Shown here: piece by piece, positions 16,989-24,664 of the stretch | How positions within the stretch are numbered: position 1 is the stretch's first letter | Layout: every line of letters starts with the position of its first letter | DNA from: Parvularcula sp038749595 | GTDB taxonomy: Bacteria; Pseudomonadota; Alphaproteobacteria; Caulobacterales; Parvularculaceae | Length of the DNA: 64,000 nucleotides | Direction: 5' to 3' | Assembly: GCA_038749595.1 (NCBI GenBank) | Contig: JBCDHW010000003.1 | Span: forward strand, 1 to 64,000 | The notes under the pieces: model-generated | Database searches by the model: none | What the model was told of the DNA's origin: nothing | The model's input: the letters and a program-made list of their open reading frames with translations, nothing else | Made by a program: the position numbers and the translations under genes

Positions 16989-17887
16989 TGATCTTCTTCA
17001 CAGCCCAGGATTTCAACATCGATCTCCCCGAGGGGCATCGGTTCCCCGGCCACAAATATCGCCTCCTTGAAGATAAGCTCGTCCACGACGGCACCTTGGC
17101 CCCGTGGCAACTGAAGACGTCGCCGATTGCCTCGGATGAGACCATCCTCACGGTCCACACCGCGGCCTATCTCCAATCGTTAGAAGACGGAACGATCGAT
17201 CACCGCGCCATGCGCCGGATCGGCTTTCCGTGGTCAGAACAAATTCCTCGGCGCGGCCGCAGGACCGTCGGGGGCGCTGTCGCCGCTGCGCGGGAAGCGC
17301 TGAAATCCGGGCTCTCCGGCCAGCTCGCGGGGGGCACCCATCACGCCCATCCCGACTTCGGCGCTGGCTTTTGCATCTTCAACGACCAGGCGACAGTCGC
17401 GAGTGTTCTGTTGTCGGAAGGTATCGTTGATCGTGTTGCGGTCATCGATCTTGATGTTCACCAAGGCGATGGCAACGCCGCCGTACTGGCCCCGCGACCA
17501 GACTGCTTTGTCCTCGACGTCTTCGGCGAGAAGAACTTTCCTTTTCGGAAAGTGCCAAGCGATCTCGATGTTCCGCTTGCGGACCACACCGAAGACCCAG
17601 CGTTTCTACGCGCCATCGAAGAGCATCTGGAAGCCGTATGGGCGTTCAAACCGGATCTGGTTCTCTACCAAGCAGGCGTTGACCCTCTGGTCCACGACAA
17701 GCTTGGTCGCCTCGACATCTCGTTTGAAGGATTACGCGCCCGCGACACGCTGGTTCTGGAGAATTGCAAGGCACGCGGAATACCTGTGTCAATGGCCATT
17801 GGCGGCGGATATTCCGACCCGATCTCCGATACCGTGACGGCCTATGCCGGGACCTACGAAGTCGCAAAGGACGTCTACGGATGGTAA
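16988..17887 (+). CDS. Histone deacetylase superfamily hydrolase
   Basis: 299 aa. It shows the arginase/deacetylase-fold motifs of the AcuC/HDAC superfamily: GGTHHAHPDFGAGFCIFND (metal and general-base His), VAVIDLDVHQGDGNAAV (Asp and His zinc ligands), LYQAGVDPLVHDKLGRLD (second Asp) and the GGGY loop. Bacterial members deacetylate acetyl-lysine, acetylpolyamines or acyl-CoA-related substrates; the substrate cannot be read here. It overlaps the hemH stop by one base and is probably co-translated with it. It ends 1 nt from the convergent threonine aldolase gene. Confidence 0.92.
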   Translation: MIFFTAQDFNIDLPEGHRFPGHKYRLLEDKLVHDGTLAPWQLKTSPIASDETILTVHTAAYLQSLEDGTIDHRAMRRIGFPWSEQIPRRGRRTVGGAVAAAREALKSGLSGQLAGGTHHAHPDFGAGFCIFNDQATVASVLLSEGIVDRVAVIDLDVHQGDGNAAVLAPRPDCFVLDVFGEKNFPFRKVPSDLDVPLADHTEDPAFLRAIEEHLEAVWAFKPDLVLYQAGVDPLVHDKLGRLDISFEGLRARDTLVLENCKARGIPVSMAIGGGYSDPISDTVTAYAGTYEVAKDVYGW

Positions 17888-17888
17888 G

Positions 17889-18920
17889 CTACAGCACGTC
17901 GGCTAAGGCTTGGATCTGGTCCTCAGTCGTTTCCCAGCTGGTCACAAAACGGCGCGCCTCGCCGGCAAATGTGTCGTTCGGCTGAACCCAGTCGTAAAAC
18001 TGCGCTCCCGCGTCGCGCAGGCGCTCGGCTGTTTCCGTTGGCATACGCACAAACAGCTCGTTAATTTGAGGTTCCGTCAGTACCGAAATGGTCGCGTCTC
18101 TTGCCAGAACTCGGGCTAAGCTTTGACAGGCGTCCGCTGCCTGCGTCGCGAGTTCAAGCCACAGGTCGCCGTCGAAATAAGGGCCCCATTGCGCTGAGAA
18201 AAACCGCTGCTTCGATGTTCCAAGCCCTGCTCGCTTACAGCGATAGGTCAATTCCTCAGACCGGCTTTTGTCAAAGAGAACAACCGCTTCCGCCGCAAGG
18301 CAGCCGTTCTTCGTTGCCCCAAGCGACAAGATATCGACCCCAGCCTTCCAGGTCAGCTCAGCCGGCGTTGCACCGGTCGCGTTGACCGCACCGGCAAACC
18401 GCGCACCATCCATGTGCGCCGACAGCCCGAACCCTCGCGCGCACTCCGTCAGTTCACTGATCTCATCGGCCGTATACACCGTTCCCCACTCGGTCGCTTG
18501 AGTAAGACTGAGTACGGACGGCTTCACACGGTGCGCGACGAGCGGGACGTAAGGCGCCATCGCAGCGCGCAAGCTTTCCGGTGTGATCTTTCCAAACGGG
18601 CCAGCGGCTGGGAGTAGCTTTGCGCCGCCCGTATAAAATTCTGGCGCTCCGCACTCATCGATCAAAACGTGGGCGTGCTCGTGGCAAACCACAGCGCCAT
18701 AAGGCGGCGTCAGCATGCTGAGCGCTATTCCATTTGCCGCTGAGCCCGTGGGAACAAAGGCCAGTGCGACCTCACACTCAAACACTTCGGCGAAACGTTG
18801 ACGCACATGCTCTGTGCGCGGATCATTACCATAGGCGGGTGCAAATCCGTCACCCGCGGCAACAACAGCCTCCAGGATTTTCGGGTGGACGCCGCCCCAA
18901 TTGTCCGACGTAAACAACAT
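17889..18920 (-). CDS. Low-specificity threonine aldolase (beta-eliminating lyase family)
   Basis: 343 aa PLP enzyme. It opens with FTSDNWGGVHPKILEAV and has the family motifs AYGNDPRTEHVRQRFAEVF, FVPTGSAANGIAL, MDGARFAGAV and the PLP-lysine region SLGATKNGCLAAEAVV. It cleaves threonine or allo-threonine to glycine and acetaldehyde. Its ATG (18918-18920) immediately follows the parB stop on the same strand, so it is very likely co-transcribed with parAB. The 3' end faces the deacetylase gene with a 1-nt gap and no visible terminator. Confidence 0.93.
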   Translation of the reverse strand: MLFTSDNWGGVHPKILEAVVAAGDGFAPAYGNDPRTEHVRQRFAEVFECEVALAFVPTGSAANGIALSMLTPPYGAVVCHEHAHVLIDECGAPEFYTGGAKLLPAAGPFGKITPESLRAAMAPYVPLVAHRVKPSVLSLTQATEWGTVYTADEISELTECARGFGLSAHMDGARFAGAVNATGATPAELTWKAGVDILSLGATKNGCLAAEAVVLFDKSRSEELTYRCKRAGLGTSKQRFFSAQWGPYFDGDLWLELATQAADACQSLARVLARDATISVLTEPQINELFVRMPTETAERLRDAGAQFYDWVQPNDTFAGEARRFVTSWETTEDQIQALADVL

Positions 18921-19784
18921 CTAGATCGTCGAACCCATCAGCTTTCGGCAGATTTCGTCGAGCTGATCCAAGTTTTGGTAGGTTAACACAACGCGCCCAG
19001 CGCCACTCTTCCCTTTACGGACGATATCAACATCAATACCGAGCGTTTCCCGAAGATCTTGCTCGAGGGCGCGCGTATCAGCGTCCTTCGTGGCGCGTTC
19101 GACCGCTTTGGCAACGCTTTCAACAGACGACGACGGCTCGGATACCAACTTTTCAGTGGCGCGGACAGAGAGGTCCTCTCGGATGACTTGCTTGGCCAAT
19201 GCAACCGGATCGTCAGCACCAAGAAGAGCGCGCGCGTGGCCCATGGATAATTCACCACCCATGACCATGCCGCGAACGTCGGGCGGAAGCGCGGTAAGGC
19301 GCATCATATTCGCCACATGACTGCGGCTCTTGCCCACCGCCTCGGCAATATCAGTCTGCGTTCGTCCGTGGACGTCCTTTAGCCGCTGATACGCATCAGC
19401 CTCTTCCATCGGGTTGAGATCGACGCGCTGAACGTTTTCAATCAGGGCCATCTCCGCGGAGACGCCGGGCTCCACCTCTTTAATCAGTACAGGAACTTTA
19501 TGGAGGCCCGCTTTTTGCGCCGCCCGCCAGCGCCGCTCTCCGGCAATAATAGTGTACCGGCCAGAAGGCCCATCGGGCCTGACGAGGATCGGCTGCAAGA
19601 CGCCCCGCGCTGAAATCGACGCCGCTAACGCATCAAGCTCGCCTGCGTCGAACGCCTTTCGCGGTTGATCCTTATCCGGAGCAATATCGGAAGTCGGCAC
19701 CTCGCGAACGCCCGACGGCGGCTCGCTGATCGGCGCATCACCGAGGATCGCCTCAAGCCCGCGGCCCAGTCCCTTCTTCGCCAT
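18921..19784 (-). CDS. parB: Chromosome partitioning protein ParB
   Basis: 287 aa. The N-terminus MAKKGLGRGLEAILGD is typical of chromosomal ParB. The CTP-binding box is GERRWRAAQKAG, followed by ENVQRVDLNPMEEA and the helix-turn-helix TQTDIAEAVGKSRSHVANMMRL. The C-terminal dimer domain ends IRKGKSGAGRVVLTYQNLDQLDEICRKL. ParB loads at parS, slides as a CTP-dependent clamp and recruits SMC. Two perfect parS sites lie within mnmG in this window. The start is ATG 19784, 1 nt after the parA stop. Confidence 0.98.
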   Translation of the reverse strand: MAKKGLGRGLEAILGDAPISEPPSGVREVPTSDIAPDKDQPRKAFDAGELDALAASISARGVLQPILVRPDGPSGRYTIIAGERRWRAAQKAGLHKVPVLIKEVEPGVSAEMALIENVQRVDLNPMEEADAYQRLKDVHGRTQTDIAEAVGKSRSHVANMMRLTALPPDVRGMVMGGELSMGHARALLGADDPVALAKQVIREDLSVRATEKLVSEPSSSVESVAKAVERATKDADTRALEQDLRETLGIDVDIVRKGKSGAGRVVLTYQNLDQLDEICRKLMGSTI

Positions 19785-19785
19785 C

Positions 19786-20571
19786 TTAAGCAGCCCTCTC
19801 GCGACCGATCACTTCACTCGCCAACCGCACATACGCCTGGCTTCCGGGACAACGGAGATCATAAAGAAGCGCCGGCTTCCCGTGGGAGGGCGCTTCGGAA
19901 ATCCGCACATTGCGGGGAATCGCCGTCCGATAAACTTTCTCGCCAAGGTGAGCGCGAACGTCAGCTTCAACGTCTGCGCTGAGGTTGTTGCGCTTGTCAT
20001 ACATCGTCAGTACGACACCCTGCAGTTCGAGAGACGGGTTGAGGCGTCCTTTGACGGTCTCAATCGTCCGCATAATTTGCGTCAGGCCTTCGAGGGCAAA
20101 AAATTCGCACTGCAGCGGAATCATAACCGCATCCGCCGCAGTCATCGCGCCCACGGTCAGCAGCCCAAGCGACGGCGGACAGTCGATAACAATGTAGGAC
20201 AGCCCCGCTTGCGTTGCATTGAGTGCATCAATGGCGTCCTTCAATTTGAAATGCCGCTGCGGGTCTTCGATGAGCTCAATCTCCGCCCCAGCCAAGGCCA
20301 TACCAGCCGGCGCTACCAGCAGTCTTGGAACCGATGTTTCAAGCAAAACCTCGTTGAGAGCGGCTTGGCCTACAAGCACATCATAGGTCGTGCCCCCGCG
20401 CTCGGCCATACCGACGCCTAGGCCGGTGGAGGCGTTTCCCTGAGGGTCGAGATCGATCAGCGCAACGCGCTCGCCAACTGCCGCTAACGCCGTCGACAGA
20501 TTTATTGCCGTCGTGGTTTTTCCGACGCCGCCCTTTTGGTTTGCAATGGCTAATACCCTAGGGCGGTTCAT
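19786..20571 (-). CDS. parA: Chromosome partitioning ATPase ParA (Soj)
   Basis: 261 aa. It has the deviant Walker A NQKGGVGKTTTAINL near residues 11-25, A' motif IDLDPQGNASTG, Walker B-like YIVIDCPPSLGLL, and PLQCEFFALEGLTQ. ParA drives origin segregation with ParB. The ATG at 20571 overlaps the rsmG stop (ATGA), so rsmG-parA-parB are translationally coupled, the classic origin-proximal gidAB-parAB arrangement. Confidence 0.98.
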   Translation of the reverse strand: MNRPRVLAIANQKGGVGKTTTAINLSTALAAVGERVALIDLDPQGNASTGLGVGMAERGGTTYDVLVGQAALNEVLLETSVPRLLVAPAGMALAGAEIELIEDPQRHFKLKDAIDALNATQAGLSYIVIDCPPSLGLLTVGAMTAADAVMIPLQCEFFALEGLTQIMRTIETVKGRLNPSLELQGVVLTMYDKRNNLSADVEADVRAHLGEKVYRTAIPRNVRISEAPSHGKPALLYDLRCPGSQAYVRLASEVIGRERAA

Positions 20572-21212
20572 CGTTTCCTCGCGATTCCGCGAAGCAGCAA
20601 GAGTGATGCTTCGGGATCTGTAATACTTTTCCTACTCTCGAGATCAAAAGACCATCGTTTCCGTGCTTCGTCCACCTCGACTTCTGCACGTTTCCCTTTC
20701 GGAAACAGCAAATAACCGTCCTCGCCCAAGTGCGGTAGGGCCAACTCAATCAGCTTCGGCAGCGCGGTGACAGCTCGGGCCGTCACAACATTGAAGTGAC
20801 GCCGTTTTGCTACTTCGGATACGCGCCCATGGAGAACCGTGCAGTTGGATAGGTCCGCAAGCCTCACGACGCGTTCGAGAAAAACTGCCTTTTTGGAGAT
20901 GCTTTCGCAGAGGGTGACAGTTACGTCGGGTAGTCGCGTTTTCGCTAAAATGGCCAACGGGATCGCCGGAAACCCGCCCCCGGACCCGATATCGAGAACT
21001 GCACAAGATTTTCGCGGAATAAAGTCGAGCAATTGCGTTGAGTCGAGATAGTGCCGGATCCAACGGCCGTCCCAGGTGGATCGCGCCACGAGATTCGTGT
21101 GTGCTTGGGTCTCAGCAAGCAGAGTATCAAACTGACAAAACGCGTTGCGCTCATAAGCTGAAGCTTTGACCGTCCCAAAAAATGCCTCGGGGGTACTAGG
21201 CTGCACGCTCAA
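20568..21212 (-). CDS. rsmG: 16S rRNA (guanine527-N7)-methyltransferase RsmG
   Basis: 214 aa SAM-dependent methyltransferase with HYLDSTQLLDFIP, the SAM-binding loop AVLDIGSGGGFPAIPLAI and VTARAVTALPKLIELA. It methylates G527 of 16S rRNA; loss gives low-level streptomycin resistance in other bacteria. The start is not ATG: TTG 21212 or GTG 21206 are both possible, and either overlaps the end of mnmG (stop at 21196). I keep 21212. The overlap implies coupling with mnmG. Confidence 0.95.
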   Translation of the reverse strand: MSVQPSTPEAFFGTVKASAYERNAFCQFDTLLAETQAHTNLVARSTWDGRWIRHYLDSTQLLDFIPRKSCAVLDIGSGGGFPAIPLAILAKTRLPDVTVTLCESISKKAVFLERVVRLADLSNCTVLHGRVSEVAKRRHFNVVTARAVTALPKLIELALPHLGEDGYLLFPKGKRAEVEVDEARKRWSFDLESRKSITDPEASLLLLRGIARKR

Positions 21213-23067
21213 TCTTCTTCAAATAAACCAGAAGGAGTGACAGCGCTGCCGGGGTCATCCCCTCAACACGAGCGGCTTGTCCTAAGTTTTCGGGACGCGA
21301 AGCCGTCAACCGCTCGGCGACCTCGTTCGAAAGGCCACTGATCTCCGTGAAAGAGAACCCTGGTGGGATTTCGAGGGCCTCCTCACGCTTGAACGCAGCA
21401 ATATCAGCGTTCTGACGCTCTAGAAAACCAGCATATGTCGCATCTGCCTCGAGCTTTGCCGCATGATCTGGGCACAGACCAGAGAGCTCAGGGAAGTGCT
21501 TTGCAAGCCCAGTCAGCTCAACGGACGGAAGCGACAGAAGATCTAAAATTGAGCGCGGTCGCCCATCGAGCTTCACCGAAAACCCCAACTCCGTTGCCTT
21601 ATTGGGCGTCACAGTCGTTGTCGTAGCCCAGTGGTGAAGTTCTTTCCACGCCTGATGTTTCACGTGAAACATCTCTGCCCGGTTCTCTGCGACCAAACCA
21701 AAAGCAATACCCTTCGGTGTAAGCCGGTCATCGGCATTGTCCGATCTAAGCGTAAGGCGATACTCGGCCCGAGACGTGAACATGCGGTACGGCTCAGAGA
21801 CACCCCGCGTTACCAAGTCATCAATCATGACGCCTATGTAGCCCTCTGACCGGTCAACAGTGAACGCCGTATCTCCATCCTGAAGAGCGGCATTGACCCC
21901 GGCCATGAGCCCCTGCGCCGCCGCCTCTTCGTACCCCGTCGTTCCATTGATCTGGCCCGCCAGGAACAGCCCAGGTAGCGAACGCAACTCCAGCGCACGC
22001 GAAAGCGACCGGGGATCTACATAATCATACTCGATTGCATAGCCATATTGGAGGATCCTCGCGTCCTCCAAACCGGGTATCGTCGCTAGAAACGTATCTT
22101 GGACATCATCAGGAAGCGCATTTGAAATACCGTTTGGGTACACCGTGTCATCATTTAGGCCTTCCGGCTCAAGGAAAAGTTGGTGACTTGGCTTATCCGC
22201 AAAGCGGGTGACCTTGTCCTCAATCGACGGGCAATAGCGAGGCCCCTTCCCCGCAATTCCACCGCTGAACGTCGCAGTTCGGTGAAGGTTGGACCGAATG
22301 ATCTCATGGGTTTGAGGGGTGGTTTCGGTTATGCCGCAAGCAATCTGCGGCACATCAATCTCTGAAGTCAGAAACGAAAATGGTATCGGGCGCTCATCAG
22401 CATCTTGGCGCCTCAAGACGTCCCAATTGATCGTTCTCCCATCCAAACGCGGCGGCGTACCTGTCTTCAGACGACCCAAAGGCAGGCCGAGAGCCTCGAG
22501 CCGCTCACCAAGCGCGTTGGCCGGGCGCTCGCCCGCCCGCCCTGCTGGAGTTCGATCGTCTCCACGGTGAATGACACCGCGAAGAAAGGTACCCGAGGTC
22601 AAGACGGTGGAGCGTGCCCTTAGCTTTCTGCCGTCTGACAAAACCACGCCCCGACAACGTCCAGCATCAACAATGATATCATCGACGCTGGCTTCGATTA
22701 TCGTCAGCCCCGCTTGGCTGGAGAGAATGTCTTGGATTGCCTGCCGATAGAGGCTTCGGTCGGCCTGGGCCCGCGGCCCCCGCACTGCCGGCCCCTTTGA
22801 CGCATTGAGCATCCGAAACTGAATACCCGAGCGATCAATCGCGCGGGCCATAATCCCGTCGAGTGCATCAATCTCGCGCACGAGGTGTCCCTTTCCGACC
22901 CCGCCGATCGCGGGATTGCAGGACATCTCGCCGACTGTTGACGCGCTATGGGTAACGAGCGCCGTGTGGGCGCCCATCCTTGCAGCCGCAGCAGCCGCCT
23001 CGCTTCCCGCGTGGCCACCGCCTATAACGATGACGTCGAAGTCTTCATTGTGTTTCACGTGAAACAC
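21196..23067 (-). CDS. mnmG: tRNA uridine-5-carboxymethylaminomethyl modification enzyme MnmG
   Basis: 623 aa. The FAD-binding N-terminus is VIVIGGGHAGSEAAAAAARMG. It also has MSCNPAIGGVGKGHLVREIDALDG, the GidA signatures LKTGTPPRLD and YCPSIEDKV, and the C-terminal GidA-associated domain. With MnmE it forms cmnm5U34 in tRNA anticodons. The start is GTG 23067, directly after the mnmE stop. The first codons read MFHVKH because they lie in a parS site. The same hexapeptide recurs in mid-protein (ENRAEMFHVKHQAW) because a second parS is embedded there. Confidence 0.97.
   Translation of the reverse strand: MFHVKHNEDFDVIVIGGGHAGSEAAAAAARMGAHTALVTHSASTVGEMSCNPAIGGVGKGHLVREIDALDGIMARAIDRSGIQFRMLNASKGPAVRGPRAQADRSLYRQAIQDILSSQAGLTIIEASVDDIIVDAGRCRGVVLSDGRKLRARSTVLTSGTFLRGVIHRGDDRTPAGRAGERPANALGERLEALGLPLGRLKTGTPPRLDGRTINWDVLRRQDADERPIPFSFLTSEIDVPQIACGITETTPQTHEIIRSNLHRTATFSGGIAGKGPRYCPSIEDKVTRFADKPSHQLFLEPEGLNDDTVYPNGISNALPDDVQDTFLATIPGLEDARILQYGYAIEYDYVDPRSLSRALELRSLPGLFLAGQINGTTGYEEAAAQGLMAGVNAALQDGDTAFTVDRSEGYIGVMIDDLVTRGVSEPYRMFTSRAEYRLTLRSDNADDRLTPKGIAFGLVAENRAEMFHVKHQAWKELHHWATTTTVTPNKATELGFSVKLDGRPRSILDLLSLPSVELTGLAKHFPELSGLCPDHAAKLEADATYAGFLERQNADIAAFKREEALEIPPGFSFTEISGLSNEVAERLTASRPENLGQAARVEGMTPAALSLLLVYLKKIERAA
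21656..21671. promoter_or_regulatory. parS site 1 (inside mnmG)
   Basis: An exact copy of the 16-bp bacterial parS consensus, a perfect palindrome of TGTTTCAC followed by GTGAAACA. It lies within the coding region of mnmG, where it encodes FHVKH. Chromosomal ParB nucleates on such sites near the origin; parB itself is 2 kb away. Confidence 0.95.
23051..23066. promoter_or_regulatory. parS site 2 (at the mnmG start codon)
   Basis: A second perfect 16-bp palindrome (TGTTTCAC/GTGAAACA), 1395 bp from the first. It begins 1 nt inside the mnmG gene and covers codons 1-6, so the GTG initiation codon overlaps it by two bases. ParB binding here could in principle affect mnmG expression; that is inference. 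Confidence 0.95.
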
Positions 23068-24375
23068 CTATTTCCCAATGCAAAACGAGCTGAAGATATC
23101 GTCCAAAACATCGTCGGGTGCAATGCGGCCTGTAAGACGCTCAAGAGCCCGCGCGGCAAGGCGCAGCGCCTCTGCACCGGCCTCAGGTGCACGCTCCGCC
23201 GCAACCGAAAAATCTTCCAAAGCTCTCTCGGCCGCCTGAAGCTCGTCCTGTTGCCGCGCTGTTGGGGCCAGACCCGGCGAAGCCAAAGCGTCTAAGCGTT
23301 TGCGAATTACGTCCTGGAGAGACATCACTGAGCTTGGATCGTGGATAGATACCTGAACGTGTGCGCGCGATGGCATGGAAATGCGATCAGCTTGTGTACG
23401 AACTTCGATATCGCCTTCCCTTGCCAAGTCCTCCATCCAGGTTGGCATAGGGAGCGGGCCCGACGGCCAGCACAGCAGGCGCAAGTCAGCGCCCTCTCCC
23501 GCGGCGCGAGCACGCTCAATCCCCTCCGCTTCGATCGCTGAAGGCGTCTCGGACCGAATTCCTGCTGTGTCCTTGAGCGTCAAACGGTGCCCAAAAAAGT
23601 CGATGGTGGCTGAAACCACGTCGCGTGTCGTTCCGGCAGTCTCGGATACGATTGCTCGCTCCTCGTCCACCAGCCTGTTGAAAAGGCTCGACTTCCCCGC
23701 ATTCGGTGGACCGATAAGCGCAAGCGTGACGCCATCCAAAATACGGCGCGCCTTCACCGTCCCCGCGAGGATTGTAGAAATTGACTGTGAGAGGTCCCCG
23801 ACGATCGGGGCGGCGCGCTCCGCTATCACCTCGTCGACATCCTCCTCGTCAGGAAAATCAACTGCAGCGTCGAGCGCAGCCATTGCTGACGTTAATTCGC
23901 GGCGCCATGCCTCGGCCTTCTGGCGAAGCCCACCGCGCAATTGGTCCACAGCTTGGCGATGCTGGAGTGCCGTTTCAGCCTCAAGAAGAGCAGCCAGACC
24001 CTCGGCCTGGGTGAGATCAAGTTTTCCGTTGGCAAACGCACGCAACGTGAAGGCGCCGGGCTCAGCGAGATGGCATCCTAAATCTTGGAGAGCAGCGTAG
24101 AGCCGCTGCTCCACGGCATACGACCCATGAAGTTGAAGCTCGACAACATCGTCGCCTGTGAAACTTGCGGGACCGGGAAAAAGAAGCGCAAGACCATCGT
24201 CGATGTAAGCGCCGTCCGGTGCTGCCACCCTCACCCGCTCGGCATAGCGCGGTCGACAGGACTTACCCGTCAGCTGAACAAGGGCATGCCTTGCCATTGG
24301 TCCAGAGATCCGAAAGACGGCGACACCGGCCCGGCCACCGCCGGACGCGCGGGCAAAAATCGTCGATTGGCTCAA
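23068..24375 (-). CDS. mnmE: tRNA modification GTPase MnmE
   Basis: 435 aa. The N-terminal formyl-THF domain starts MSQSTIFARASGGGRAGVAVFRISG. The inserted G domain has G1 GPPNAGKSSLFN, G2/switch TTRD and G3 DTAGIR. The C-terminal FCIGK motif with its invariant Cys is intact. The G4 position reads VRTQADRI, so the usual N-K-x-D is replaced by TQAD, which is unusual. The start is TTG 24375, overlapping the stop of the DUF6489 gene (TTGA). mnmG follows without a gap, so the two partner proteins are made from one transcript. Confidence 0.96.
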   Translation of the reverse strand: MSQSTIFARASGGGRAGVAVFRISGPMARHALVQLTGKSCRPRYAERVRVAAPDGAYIDDGLALLFPGPASFTGDDVVELQLHGSYAVEQRLYAALQDLGCHLAEPGAFTLRAFANGKLDLTQAEGLAALLEAETALQHRQAVDQLRGGLRQKAEAWRRELTSAMAALDAAVDFPDEEDVDEVIAERAAPIVGDLSQSISTILAGTVKARRILDGVTLALIGPPNAGKSSLFNRLVDEERAIVSETAGTTRDVVSATIDFFGHRLTLKDTAGIRSETPSAIEAEGIERARAAGEGADLRLLCWPSGPLPMPTWMEDLAREGDIEVRTQADRISMPSRAHVQVSIHDPSSVMSLQDVIRKRLDALASPGLAPTARQQDELQAAERALEDFSVAAERAPEAGAEALRLAARALERLTGRIAPDDVLDDIFSSFCIGK

Positions 24376-24614
24376 TCCCGACCTGTTGTTTTGTTGGCTT
24401 GTGCAAACGCCGCCTGCAGGGCCTCAAGCGATTGCCCGGAGCTGAGGACCGCACGCTCCCAGAACTTCACGGGATCCGACAACGTATCAATGTTGTCCTG
24501 CATGCGCGATTTCAGTGCATCCGTGACCACGGCATTGACGCCCGTGACGTCGGGTAGACCGAAAAATGTGCGTGCTTCCTCAGGTGTGCAATCGATATCG
24601 ATCGTGATTTTCAT
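24372..24614 (-). CDS. DUF6489 family small protein
   Basis: 80 aa. It starts MKITIDIDCTPEEARTFFGLPDV and continues with an amphipathic helical segment (VTDALKSRMQDNIDTL, then VKFWERAVLS). This matches a small alphaproteobacterial family annotated DUF6489; function unknown. The helix-rich part looks a little like phasins, but the similarity is too weak to name it so. The start is ATG 24614, 51 nt after rho. The stop overlaps the TTG of mnmE, so the two are probably translated together. Confidence 0.8.
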   Translation of the reverse strand: MKITIDIDCTPEEARTFFGLPDVTGVNAVVTDALKSRMQDNIDTLSDPVKFWERAVLSSGQSLEALQAAFAQANKTTGRD

Positions 24615-24664
24615 ACGTTTGCAGACCCTCTCACCCAGTTCCTGTCAAGCGAGCTGAGCCGCTG

